NCBI GenBank assembly: GCA_933822405.4
Contig: CAKOGP040000002.1
Location: forward strand, 188,599 to 252,598
Length of the DNA: 64,000 nt
Direction: 5' to 3'
Source: Cylindrotheca closterium
Taxonomy: Eukaryota > Bacillariophyta > Bacillariophyceae > Bacillariales > Bacillariaceae
Position 1 is the stretch's first letter. Every line of letters starts with the position of its first letter. Shown piece after piece: positions 20,576 through 29,656 of the stretch. The notes beneath the pieces were generated by a model. That model did not search any database. It was not told the origin of the DNA and saw only the letters and a program-made list of their open reading frames with translations. The position numbers and the translations under genes are program-made.

Positions 20576-21463
20576 ATGTCGGAGCAACCTGAGACAATAG
20601 AGGACAAAGTGACAGATTGGACAACTGATCCGCCGTCTAGTAACGATGAAATTGAACTTTCCAACACTCCAGCAGATCGAGACAGCAATGGAAAGGAAGA
20701 AGACCAGGAACATGAAAAAGAAATAGAAAATACCAAGCCCACCATCAGTGTTCGACAAATGCGAAAGCTGAAGAATCCTCAACGAAAGCGTCATGGAGCC
20801 CGAAATCAGCACAAGAACAAGATCTTTGTCAAGTGGTTGATCGACAGATTTCATTTGAAGACAGTGGTTAGCGATGAAGATCCCATTTCGTCTAGTCCCG
20901 TTGTCTTGGACGTTGCTGGAGGCAAGGGAGAGGTTGCCGCACGTTTGACCATGTGTCACTTGCAAAAGGTGGTCATGGTGGATCCTCGACTGGCCGATGT
21001 TCCCCACTGCTTCGATACCCTGGTCTATCCCAAGATCCCCAACAAGTGGCAAAAGAGATTGGACGATCAACGCAAGGAGAATCCTAATGTTGTCCAAGAC
21101 AAGCTAGCCAATCGATTTCAACAGTTGGTAACCACCTTTGACGAATACACGATAACTTCCAATCCAGAATTGCAAAGTGCGATACAAAATGCTACATTAA
21201 TTCTAGGATTACATGCGGACGGGGCAACTGAAGCCATTGTGGATGCGGCCTTGCAATACAGTAAGCCATTCTGCGTGGTCCCGTGTTGCGTCTTTCCCAA
21301 TCTATTTCGATCGCGCCAGGTGGAAAACGAGGCTGGAGAAATGGTTCCAGTGCGATCCCATGGGCAATTTTGCAAATATCTAGCCGACAAGGATCAGCGC
21401 TTTCAAACCGAGATCCTTCCATTTGACGGAAGGAATGTTGCCATTTGGTGGGATGGAAAGTGA
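20576..21463 (+). CDS. SAM-dependent methyltransferase-like protein
   Basis: 295 residues, one exon. After an acidic, probably disordered N-terminus of about 75 residues comes a basic stretch (RQMRKLKNPQRKRHG) and a Rossmann-type SAM-binding core: SPVVLDVAGGKGEVAARL (motif I) and KVVMVDPRL (motif II). Later ATLILGLHADGATEAIVDAAL and FCVVPCCVFP resemble the METTL25/Methyltransf_32 group, where the pattern is GLHxCG...PCC. The substrate is unknown. The start MSEQPE at 20576 is used because the upstream in-frame extension overlaps the divergent HMG gene. Confidence 0.75.
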   Translation: MSEQPETIEDKVTDWTTDPPSSNDEIELSNTPADRDSNGKEEDQEHEKEIENTKPTISVRQMRKLKNPQRKRHGARNQHKNKIFVKWLIDRFHLKTVVSDEDPISSSPVVLDVAGGKGEVAARLTMCHLQKVVMVDPRLADVPHCFDTLVYPKIPNKWQKRLDDQRKENPNVVQDKLANRFQQLVTTFDEYTITSNPELQSAIQNATLILGLHADGATEAIVDAALQYSKPFCVVPCCVFPNLFRSRQVENEAGEMVPVRSHGQFCKYLADKDQRFQTEILPFDGRNVAIWWDGK

Positions 21464-21575
21464 ATTGTTCGAGAAATGACAATAAAATCACCCAGCGTGG
21501 ACGTGGACGACATTACCCTCCCCTACGATTCCACCAATGGCGTAAAAAGATTGGTTGCTGGGGTTTTCAGCCCAC

Positions 21576-23409
21576 TCACGAAGTTGACGTGGACGTGAGT
21601 TCCATATACACTAGTCCTCCCGGTGGATGCTCGTTTGTTGACACGGCATGGAAATCATAATCGCTATTGTCATAGTGGAGCGACTGGAATGATGAACCGC
21701 GCCGAACAATACCCACCCATCTTCTCAGTGGTTTCCTTGTAACCCACAGTGCAGCAGCAACCAATAGTGCGACAACAGCGAGCGCAAACACGACGGGAGC
21801 ATTGTCTTCTGTCACATCAAAAACATCTTCGCCTCCAACTTCAATGGAGATAATTGGTTCCTCGTGGCGCGACTGTGTATTCCCAAGACTAGTGGGTACT
21901 GGCTGTGTGGTCCCTGTGCTGGATACTGCCAAGGGGCTTCGGACAAATAATAGAGAGCCAGGATATCCACCCTCCATTGCTTCGACAACAGGGGACACCC
22001 TGCCATCAAAGAAGACCGTGAAAAATCCACCTTCATTTGGGAGTTGTCCCAAACAACCAAACACCAGTTGGTTTGGGGTGCCATCTGCATTCCATGAAAC
22101 ATCTAGACCTGATGCAACAGCTGGAATGTCCTTACTCAGTGGATAATGCTCCGAAGGCTTGATAGCACACTTTTCCTTGATTTGTTGGCTCGTTATTGGT
22201 GTGATTGTATTCAATACTTTGACTGTTCCAGTTTGATCGATGGCAAGTTTGTCACAGAAAATCCCTCCATCATATGCTGTCAGACATATGGCATTTGCCA
22301 CTCTATTCTCATCCAGGTGCAAACTTATGGAACCCAGATTGTCAGCACTATGAAACACAAAGGCGTCGTCGATTTCGATTTCATGTNNNNNNNNNNAATC
22401 CCTCCATCATATGCTGTCAGACATATGGCATTTGCCACTCTATTCTCATCCAGGTGCAAACTTATGGAACCCAGATTGTCAGCACTATGAAACACAAAGG
22501 CGTCGTCGATTTCGATTTCATGTGTGAGCTGGCTTTCGGTAGCACCCTCTTGTACAGCCCAAATCTCATTTGTTGGCTTTGCCTTTGGATCATCCGAGTT
22601 CCCTCGAATGACAGAAAGGAAGAATAGTCGCTGGCCTGAAGGCAAACGACTAGACTGAAAGCTGGAAAAATTCAAAAATACTTCTTCTTGACCTTCTTCA
22701 ACTTGGGAGGCAATCTGAATCGGAGTTGTACAGTCCCCAAAATCGGCTCGTTCCTCCGTATTGGTGCACTCCGGTCGATCTTGAAGCCTAGAAATACCAA
22801 TGGTCCACTTGAATCCATCGTCATCATTGGACGCACAGTTCTGGAAGGTGTGGGTGAGTAAGCATATCTAAACCATAAATCGATCTGTAGTTGCAAGCAT
22901 CATCATCTTACGCGGTAGAAACCAGCCCAAGATATAAACACCTCCCCCACATCAACGAGATAAGATGCTGGTTTGGTAACCAAGTAGGTATGGTGCGCCC
23001 CAGGGCAACATTCCTTGTTGCAAGTGTGACTTGAATGGACACCCTTGGTTCGAAAAAAGGACTGGAATTGAACTTTGGAAGCCAATGGCCCGCGGACAAT
23101 TTCAAAACCACGGCTATTGTTCTCAAAATATGTCGCATACATCATTGCGTCATTGGAACTGTTGTCAATTGAAAGGTGGCTGAGGCGCAGGCCGTGACGG
23201 GTTTCTGTGTCATGATGAAAACGGTCTGCAACTAGTTGAGGGTCTTGGCAACTTCCGTTCATCGTATTCAAAGAACACTTGTAGAGACCTTGCGAGGCTT
23301 TTCCATCGTTTTCATGTTTGAGACGATCCGATAATGCAGAGGTAAAGTACAAGAGCCTGCTGTCAGTATTCGTAGACATCATCGTGGATCGAATTTCTTC
23401 TGTTTCCAT
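21576..23409 (-). CDS. Predicted single-pass membrane protein, interrupted by an assembly gap
   Basis: Minus-strand gene with exons 23409-22912 and 22840-21576; the second is broken by ten N (22387-22396). The ectodomain has many Cys and Trp and beta-type strands (RLLYFTSALSDRL, KWTIGISRLQDRPEC, LFFLSVIRG). A transmembrane helix (APVVFALAVVALLVAAALWV) precedes a basic cytoplasmic tail. The intron GTAAGA...TTCCAG joins GFYR to NCASNDD. A possible first exon with a hydrophobic anchor lies at about 23742-23591 and would splice in phase to 23446 using a weak GTGTTT donor; this is tentative. The gap flanks are the same 127 bp, so the frame break is an assembly artefact, not a pseudogene. No family recognised. 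Confidence 0.65.
22260..22523. other. Assembly gap with duplicated 127-bp flanks
   Basis: 22260-22386 and 22397-22523 are the same 127 bases on each side of ten N. This is the sign of two contig ends that overlap but were not merged. Removing the N and one copy (137 nt) restores the reading frame of the surrounding minus-strand gene. Confidence 0.95.
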
Positions 23410-23843
23410 ACTCGCGGAAACTGCTTCATTACGCTTTTCTCCGTACCTCCATTAACGCTTCGACTCAAACTTCATCTGCGGACTCTCTACCTGTGACCTG
23501 ATGACCTCGAATCAGAAGATGGACATGAAATACGGCATCACCGATGCTACACTAAAGCCCTAGTCTTGAATTTCTGTCGCATCAAAACACTGCCAACCGG
23601 GAAGACGCCCTCTAGTCCACAGCGGTAAACATGAAGTCCAAACCAAAACTAGGAAAAGAACAAATACTACCCATGTAGAAGTGGAGAGCTGGCTTAACCG
23701 TATATTGATTACCGTACAGAAACCAAACGATTGGAATAGCAAGTGCTCGAACTCATTGAATTTGTAAATTCACCTTTCTCTTAACTAGCGTTAACATTAC
23801 GCCATGTCAAGTGAAAAGATGACTTGATCAACCCCTCACAAAT
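23410..23843. other. Upstream region with possible first exon
   Basis: 434 bp between the gapped membrane-protein gene and the alanine-rich gene. The minus-strand frame at 23560-23742 codes a hydrophobic segment (WVVFVLFLVLVW) that could be the signal anchor of the gapped gene; nothing else is seen. Confidence 0.35.
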
Positions 23844-24416
23844 TTACTTCTTTCCAATCACAAATCCCTTCTTAACAGGTTTTGGTGGCGGAGTGCTTCC
23901 CGCACTGTTAGCGACCCAGCCCACGGCAGCTAGCCCACCCCAGACACCAACAACGGTGGCGGCAGCTTTCTTCTTTTGGGAACTTGATAGTCCTTTCACC
24001 TTGTCTACTGCCGACTTGGTTCCAGTTATCACGGAATCTTTAGCGCTAGCGATCTTTGTCTTTAGCTTAGCAATAGCACTTTCGGCTTCCTTTGCGGCCG
24101 CAGCGGCTGCTGCAGCTGCTTCTTCAGCTGCCTTTTTTGCCTCTGCTTCAGCTGCAACTCGTGCCTCTTCAGCAACACGGGCGGCTTCTGCGGCTTCTTC
24201 GGCAGCTTTGCGTTCTGCCTTTTCCTTAGCAATACGGGCGGCTTCGGCGGCTTCTGCAGCAGCGGCTTCGGCGGCAGCTGCTCCATCATCAAGGTCCTCA
24301 ATGGCCTCCTCCATAACTGCTTCACCCTCTTGGGCATAGACCGCAGGTGTAGATGTTGCCAAAAGCAACATTAGCGCAAAAAGAAGCCATACTCTCATAC
24401 TAATCAAACGAGCCAT
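23844..24416 (-). CDS. Secreted or membrane alanine-rich coiled-coil protein
   Basis: 190 residues, one exon. MARLISMRVWLLFALMLLLATSTPAVYA is a clear signal peptide. Residues 45-115 are an uninterrupted Ala/Glu/Lys helix (AEAAAAEAAEAARIAKEKAERKAAEEA...), probably a coiled coil. A C-terminal hydrophobic segment (AAATVVGVWGGLAAVGWVANSAG) may be a membrane anchor, followed by PPPKPVKKGFVIGKK. No FAP-type plastid motif follows the signal, so secretion or the ER is more likely. No known family. Composition is similar to the lumen-like protein at 8657, but this may be convergence of low-complexity helices. Confidence 0.75.
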   Translation of the reverse strand: MARLISMRVWLLFALMLLLATSTPAVYAQEGEAVMEEAIEDLDDGAAAAEAAAAEAAEAARIAKEKAERKAAEEAAEAARVAEEARVAAEAEAKKAAEEAAAAAAAAAKEAESAIAKLKTKIASAKDSVITGTKSAVDKVKGLSSSQKKKAAATVVGVWGGLAAVGWVANSAGSTPPPKPVKKGFVIGKK

Positions 24417-25093
24417 TTTTCAAATATATATTTTCTCACTATGATAAGAGACGACCAAAATGCATGAGAAACAAGATGGTGGTGAGAACCCACTGACACG
24501 TTGCGTAAAAAATTGGGAAATTGTATGATTCTTGACTCAGCAAACATCAAAACAAAGGTTTCCATCAACGCTTTTGCACCGTAGCCAATAATTATCATAA
24601 CAGTAGAAAATTTTCCTTCCAAGCAAACCCATGAATCACCATTGTCACTCACAATTTCCGATATGCCGATGCTTCACGATGATGATTCACGGCGTATCCT
24701 TTGTTTCAAGTCGCTGACGACGACGAACAGAAATAAAGGTATGTAAAACGCGGTAAAATATGTATTTATGGGATAACCACAACATCATTATTTCGTGTCT
24801 CGATCTGGTATTGGAAAATCGCGTTATTTAAAGTTGGAGAAACTGAGAAAAGGAACATATTTCCGGGTTCCTTTGCAATTTCATTACTTCGCACTCATAA
24901 AGGTGAATGGAGTAGAGTTGATGGGCATCTATGTACTACGCCATTCATTCGACCAGGTGGGCTGCCATGGAGTATTGATACCATCTTGTACCGGGTTGTA
25001 GTCGCTTGCACAGGCTTAAATACTCTAGATTTTAACAGGATGATGCTGAATTGAAGCAACGCAATACCAAAGGATTTCAGCTCATTTGGACCC
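24417..25093. other. Intergenic region, no gene seen
   Basis: 677 bp upstream of the alanine-rich gene and downstream of the cyclodeaminase gene. Short frames such as 24795-25001 have no recognisable content. Confidence 0.5.
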
Positions 25094-25768
25094 TTATTCC
25101 AACTTCAACATATCTTGTTCAATAGCTCCAATCTCTAGCAGTAGACCACAGATTCTCTTCTTTTCATCTTCTGGTGGTGTGTTGACCAATACGGTTTGAT
25201 ATGCTGACCGAGCTGCCCCTGCCAAACTGTGGATCCCAACCTTGGCATCGGAGGTGATATTCGGATTGCAATGTGGCAAGAATTCGTTGACTGCAAGAAT
25301 TCGTTGATGGCAAGCTTCTACCAAGACGGTTGGAACTTTGAGTGCTCGGTCTTGAATGGCTTTGATTTCTTCTTCCGACAATGTGCAGTCCTTCTTCCAT
25401 GTTGATTGAAGATCCTTGTAGGCCTTCTCATCGTCATCAGCCATCGCTTCAAGTTCAGCAATATTCATCTTCTCCACCAGCTGACGGGCATGTTCGGCAG
25501 CTCCACTTTCTTCATCTTTCTTTCGTTGGGTGTAGGCGGCCGACATGGCAGCAGTGGCGGCTCCAATGGCAGCGACCATGGCGGCAGAGGCACCACCACC
25601 TGGAGTAGGTTGCTTTGCAGCAAGATTCTTGCAGAATTCGTTGATACTTTGTTGGGATAGTGCCATCATGAAATAGCCTAGTTGTCCTTGGATGGTTGTT
25701 CGACGTTGTGGGAGTTTTCGGTTTATCTTTTTGATGGGGGTACATATACGGTAGTGAAGGCGCGACAT
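25094..25768 (-). CDS. Formiminotransferase-cyclodeaminase C-terminal domain protein, probably organellar
   Basis: 224 residues from the first in-frame ATG at 25768. The core (SINEFCKNLAAKQPTPGGGASAAM...AAIGAATAAMSAAYT) is the FTCD_C / FchA fold of helices with the Gly-rich PTPGGG turn, and the length after the presequence (about 190) fits a stand-alone cyclodeaminase or methenyl-THF cyclohydrolase. The roughly 34 residues before it (MSRLHYRICTPIKKINRKLPQRR...) are rich in Arg/Lys with no acidic residues, like a mitochondrial presequence. A one-carbon folate role is inferred from the family; the formiminotransferase half found in animal FTCD is absent. Divergent from the hydroxylase gene at 26016. 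Confidence 0.85.
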   Translation of the reverse strand: MSRLHYRICTPIKKINRKLPQRRTTIQGQLGYFMMALSQQSINEFCKNLAAKQPTPGGGASAAMVAAIGAATAAMSAAYTQRKKDEESGAAEHARQLVEKMNIAELEAMADDDEKAYKDLQSTWKKDCTLSEEEIKAIQDRALKVPTVLVEACHQRILAVNEFLPHCNPNITSDAKVGIHSLAGAARSAYQTVLVNTPPEDEKKRICGLLLEIGAIEQDMLKLE

Positions 25769-26015
25769 GGATGGACGCACGGACGGACATTGACGACAAA
25801 TCCGACTGAACTGAAAACTATCACAATTTCGCAAGAAGAAGAACAACTGTCATCGGGGGACAAAGACCATCACTTATCCCTTGAAGTAAATATATAACAA
25901 GCGCAAAGTTATTGTTTCCAAGGACGTCATCGAATCGTGAATTTCCAACCACCTTGAAAGTCACCAAGTTGCCGATCTAACCCTGATCATATATCTGGAA
26001 AGTACTGTTGAAAAG

Positions 26016-27293
26016 ATGAGTGTTGCAGTGTGGGAAAATGAACTCCGACTTTTGTCGGATTTGGTCGATCATCCGAGTGAAGGAACCAACGATTGGTGGG
26101 AACTCGTCGATGAAACCGCAAGTAGCGCTGACCCACTTTGGCAGCAAGGTCAAGATCGATGGTACCAACAAGACTACCTAGTCGCCATGCAAGCCTTTCA
26201 ACAGTCCCTAGTGCCACTCGATCTGGCGTGGGATGAGCACCAGAACCAGTTTTTGGACAACAGCGAATCATCTGCTGACAGCTTCAATGATTACCATGAT
26301 GCGAGCGAAGCTCGAGATCGTGCCGTGCAACTGGCACATCGGCTGGTCTTTTGCTCATATTGCGAATCGGATGGCAACCAAGTCAAACAAGCACGAAAGC
26401 ACTTGATCATGGGATTGTACTTATTGCTGTCCAATCGAAATATGAGAACAAAAGCTAATTCGAAAGAAACGACTCTGCTTAATGATGCTTGGATGGAACT
26501 TATGCTCAGCTTTGAGGAAGACCCAGCCTGTCGTATTCTGGCGCGAGATGTGGCGGAAATGGCCATCAAAAGTAGCAAAGGCAGAGGTGTAGGCAACTGT
26601 GGTTGGCATCATAAGATGCAACGGCCTGGATATATGGTGCCTGGTCTCAAAGGAACTCCTTACATTTCCGGGGAGAACCAACCAGCCTGGTGCAAGACTC
26701 TGGAAGACCACTGGGAAATCATTCTAGATGAATATGATGATATTGTCAAAAGCAAAACACTGTCCGTGGTGGGAGCGGGAGATCGTGGCTCGGGCCAAGA
26801 TGATCACCGAGTGGTAGGTGCTGGAAGCAAGTGGACCGAATACGTCTTGTTTGGCACTGGATCTTCCACCGGAGATGCGCCAGCCACCAAAGCGCTGCTC
26901 GAACAACACCTTCCAGACGCTGTCTCTCTTGCACAGGAAGGAGGAGGTGAGATTATCTTTAGTCGATTGGCTCCCGGATCCCACATCCAATCGCACTGTG
27001 GGCCCACCAACATTCGTTGGACAGGTCACTTGGGTTTGATTGTTCCTGAATCTGCAGAGAGTTGCAAGATTCGAGTCGGCGATCAGTGGCATTCCTGGCA
27101 AGAAGGAAAGATACTTCTCTTTGACGATTCCTTTGAACACGAAGTCCGAAATGACTCGGAGCAGGAACGAGTTGTCTTGCTAATACGGTTGTGGCACCCT
27201 GATCTAAAGACTAATCAGCGAAGTAGTGCACTAGAAGCTGCTAGGACCAAGAAGGACAAGGCTGTTGAAAAACGGTACGCTCCTCCCTTCTAG
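26016..27293 (+). CDS. Aspartyl/asparaginyl beta-hydroxylase-like dioxygenase
   Basis: 425 residues, one exon, no signal peptide. The N-terminal half is helical with TPR-like spacing and no clear family. The C-terminal part has the AspH double-stranded beta-helix: FSRLAPGSHIQSHCGPTNIRWTGHLGL, then KIRVGDQWHSWQEGKILLFDDSFEHEVRN and RVVLLIRLWHPDL. The His of HIQSHCG (about 323-327) and the His of FEHEV (about 375) are likely Fe(II) ligands and Arg near the end a 2-oxoglutarate ligand, by family analogy. Animal AspH works in the ER; the lack of a signal or membrane segment here points to a cytosolic enzyme of unknown substrate. Confidence 0.85.
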   Translation: MSVAVWENELRLLSDLVDHPSEGTNDWWELVDETASSADPLWQQGQDRWYQQDYLVAMQAFQQSLVPLDLAWDEHQNQFLDNSESSADSFNDYHDASEARDRAVQLAHRLVFCSYCESDGNQVKQARKHLIMGLYLLLSNRNMRTKANSKETTLLNDAWMELMLSFEEDPACRILARDVAEMAIKSSKGRGVGNCGWHHKMQRPGYMVPGLKGTPYISGENQPAWCKTLEDHWEIILDEYDDIVKSKTLSVVGAGDRGSGQDDHRVVGAGSKWTEYVLFGTGSSTGDAPATKALLEQHLPDAVSLAQEGGGEIIFSRLAPGSHIQSHCGPTNIRWTGHLGLIVPESAESCKIRVGDQWHSWQEGKILLFDDSFEHEVRNDSEQERVVLLIRLWHPDLKTNQRSSALEAARTKKDKAVEKRYAPPF

Positions 27294-27472
27294 CTACTAA
27301 GTGGAAGGCATGTACCGTATAGAGATATTGATTTAATGACATATTGATATCACCCATAAAACGTGCAATCAATCCAGTAAAAAATCATAACTTGGTTTCA
27401 GTCCAATCTATAAATGATATCTGCTAAAGTACTAACAGTTTCGGGATGGCTGTTTTCTTGCAAGCAGCTAGC

Positions 27473-27775
27473 TTATTTCTTGACACCCATGAAGCGGTTT
27501 TCCTCTCGGGCCTCATCCCAGTTCTCAATCCAATTTCCAGGGCAGATACTGAGAGAGTATTGTCTGTATGCCTGGCACTTTTCGTCATCGTCTCCAGTTT
27601 GCTTCAAGCAGACAAGCCACTCATTGTAACGATTCCAGCAGTGAAGAGCTTGGTTCTGGGAAGGGAAACGGTTGTCACGGGGAGTAGTTCGGATGTTCTT
27701 GACTTGGTGCAACAAGTCTTCCTCTTTCTCAGAAAGGGCTGGAATTTGATCACTAAAAATCTTGTTCAACTTCAT
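27473..27775 (-). CDS. COX6B: Cytochrome c oxidase subunit 6b (COX6B/COX12)
   Basis: 100 residues from the ATG at 27775. The COX6B pattern is clear: NQALHCWNRYNEWLVC (CX9C) followed by CQAYRQYSLSIC (CX10C), then PGNWIENWDEAREENRFMG. These twin-Cys helices form a disulfide-bonded hairpin in the mitochondrial intermembrane space, where COX6B bridges the two monomers of complex IV. Import is usually by Mia40, so no presequence is needed and none is seen. Upstream on the minus strand, ATCTTTAG just before the start looks like an acceptor, so a 5' UTR intron is possible. The long + strand frame over this gene is a shadow. Confidence 0.9.
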   Translation of the reverse strand: MKLNKIFSDQIPALSEKEEDLLHQVKNIRTTPRDNRFPSQNQALHCWNRYNEWLVCLKQTGDDDEKCQAYRQYSLSICPGNWIENWDEAREENRFMGVKK

Positions 27776-28284
27776 TTTGGACTGTCTAAAGATTGGCAAG
27801 AAATGTGGATGTGTGAGAAACAGCCGATTGAACTACACTTTCTGTTTGCATTTCATCAAACCGAACCCAGGATTTTCAGCGGCAAAGGAACGAAAGAAGG
27901 GGACTCCTGCAGACGAAAGCTCCGTGAAAACTTGGTCCACTTCATTGTCTCTCGCAGACTTACAAGAAAGAGGTAGCACTAAACTTGGCAGATAACACAC
28001 AAGGGTCTTTCGAGCGTCGTTGCCGATGCCATTGCCAAACGGCAGGAGGATGTACCAAAAGATCTCGTAGACTGCCCGTAGAAATCTGACGTACAAACAA
28101 CAGAACGGTTCGCGTCGAAGGAATTTTTCTAAGGTCTTGCAGTCATCCGGAAGATAAGTTGAAACTATCCAAGTCCCACCAAGTTCCACGTGAAAATTGA
28201 CATCAAACGACTTGGAGCGACGATGGGTGTGTGTGATGTGATGGCCAAAAGCATTCTCTGAAAACTAACCAACCACTTGCAACC
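27776..28284. other. Divergent upstream region COX6B / UBE2W-like
   Basis: 509 bp. A 118-residue minus-strand frame (27833-28189) has hydrophobic parts but no family resemblance; it may be chance or part of a COX6B 5' leader. No other feature seen. Confidence 0.4.
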
Positions 28285-29298
28285 ATGAATAGAAGTGCGT
28301 TAGCAATCCTTCAGATACTGACGTTGATCGCCTCACTATCCAGAGCGTCACATTTCACAGCCACCAATGCTTGGGGCTCCAAGAATCATCCTCTAGCAAT
28401 CACAACACATCATCGTACACAACAACCATCATGGAATGTCTTGGATTGTGATCGGTTTGTCAATTCGTTCCTCACAATCCGAGGTGGGGAAATTGATCTA
28501 ATCGACAATGCTGCTGCTGCTGATGAGGATGGAATTTTGATTGTAAAGACGAGGAACATAATAAGAAGCGTCCTCGACGTTAGCGAAAAGAATCTACCAA
28601 CCACCACCAGAATTCTGAAATCTTTGTTTTCGGCGTTGGAAGGCATCACGGGAGTCAAGCTTTTGCCAGAACCGGAAAAGAAGAAGAAGAGCAAGAAAAA
28701 GAGCAAAAAGAGTGCCGAAGTTAAATCATCGGAACCAGCAGAAGAGGAGAAAGACGAAGAAACAGCCAAGGAAATCTCGTCCAAGTCCAAAACGAAGAGC
28801 AAGCTGAAGAAACCATCCGCGGCAACGAAAAAACACTTGGCCAGCACAATCAAGAGTACCAACCCCAATTACCGAATCCAAAGAGAACTCAAAGAATTCA
28901 TCAAGTCGCCTCCACCCAACCTTTCCGTCCAAGTTGGTTCTAATTTGCGTGTCTGGATTATCACCATGGTGGGAGCCAACAATACCATTTACGAAGGAGA
29001 ATCCTTCAAGCTGCGAGTGAGCTTTCCCACGCAGTATCCTACGGTTCCTCCATCGGTCTACTTTTTGCAGGGACACATTCCCACCCACGAGCACGTGTAT
29101 ACCAACGGGGATATTTGTTTGAGTCTGCTTGGAAAAGACTGGCGTCCGACCATGACGGCACAATCGATTGCCGTTTCTATTTTGTCGATATTGTCATCGG
29201 CACAGTCCAAGTCGCTGCCGATGGATAATGCCAGACATGCAGGAAACAAACCAGGGCAATATCAGAAAGATTGGGTGTACCATGACGATAACTGCTAG
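28285..29298 (+). CDS. UBE2W-like ubiquitin-conjugating enzyme E2 with N-terminal signal/transit sequence
   Basis: 337 residues, about twice a bare E2. MNRSALAILQILTLIASLSRASHF is a signal peptide, followed by a His/Thr/Arg stretch that could be a transit peptide. Residues 120-185 are Lys/Glu/Ser-rich and probably disordered. From about 193 the UBC fold runs to the end: RIQRELKEFIKSPPPNLSV, YEGESFKLRVSFPTQYP and HVYTNGDICLSLLGKDW, with catalytic Cys278. The ending QKDWVYHDDNC is the special C-terminus of UBE2W, the E2 that ubiquitinates protein N-termini. A secretory or plastid-complex location suggests the SELMA import machinery of the periplastidal compartment; this is inference. Confidence 0.85.
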   Translation: MNRSALAILQILTLIASLSRASHFTATNAWGSKNHPLAITTHHRTQQPSWNVLDCDRFVNSFLTIRGGEIDLIDNAAAADEDGILIVKTRNIIRSVLDVSEKNLPTTTRILKSLFSALEGITGVKLLPEPEKKKKSKKKSKKSAEVKSSEPAEEEKDEETAKEISSKSKTKSKLKKPSAATKKHLASTIKSTNPNYRIQRELKEFIKSPPPNLSVQVGSNLRVWIITMVGANNTIYEGESFKLRVSFPTQYPTVPPSVYFLQGHIPTHEHVYTNGDICLSLLGKDWRPTMTAQSIAVSILSILSSAQSKSLPMDNARHAGNKPGQYQKDWVYHDDNC

Positions 29299-29656
29299 TA
29301 GTGGAATATTTTCAATGATTGTCGATGTCTCCCAGAGTAGCAGAGCCACTATTGTTGTTCTGCCCCACTTTCTTCATACCTCTATTCAATGTCCTCTACC
29401 GGTACTTGTACTGTACTGTACCTGAACCGGTGTCCGGTGTCCCTCTATCGGGACTCAAACGTTTTCTTCATTCACGGATTTAGGATTTTCGAAGTGAAAG
29501 TTGCTTCGACATGTGTTCGCTCAACCACGTCAACAGTTTTGGTACTCATAGTGTAATACAAAAGCTTCTTCTTTGGATGTTTCGAACAACACAAGAAAGA
29601 CGGGGTAATGTTTCAATCTCCTCCTTTCGACATTACAGTAATTTTCTAAGCTGAGA
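29299..29656. other. Intergenic region with ACCGGTAC motifs
   Basis: 358 bp. Around 29397-29440 are repeated ACCGGTAC, GTACTGTAC and ACCGGTGTCCGGTG blocks, like the palindromic motifs in other gaps of this window. No gene seen. Confidence 0.5.

Noticed and set aside
27446..27976. 176-codon plus-strand frame
   Set aside because: Lies opposite COX6B, whose CX9C/CX10C pattern is clear; the plus frame shows no family.
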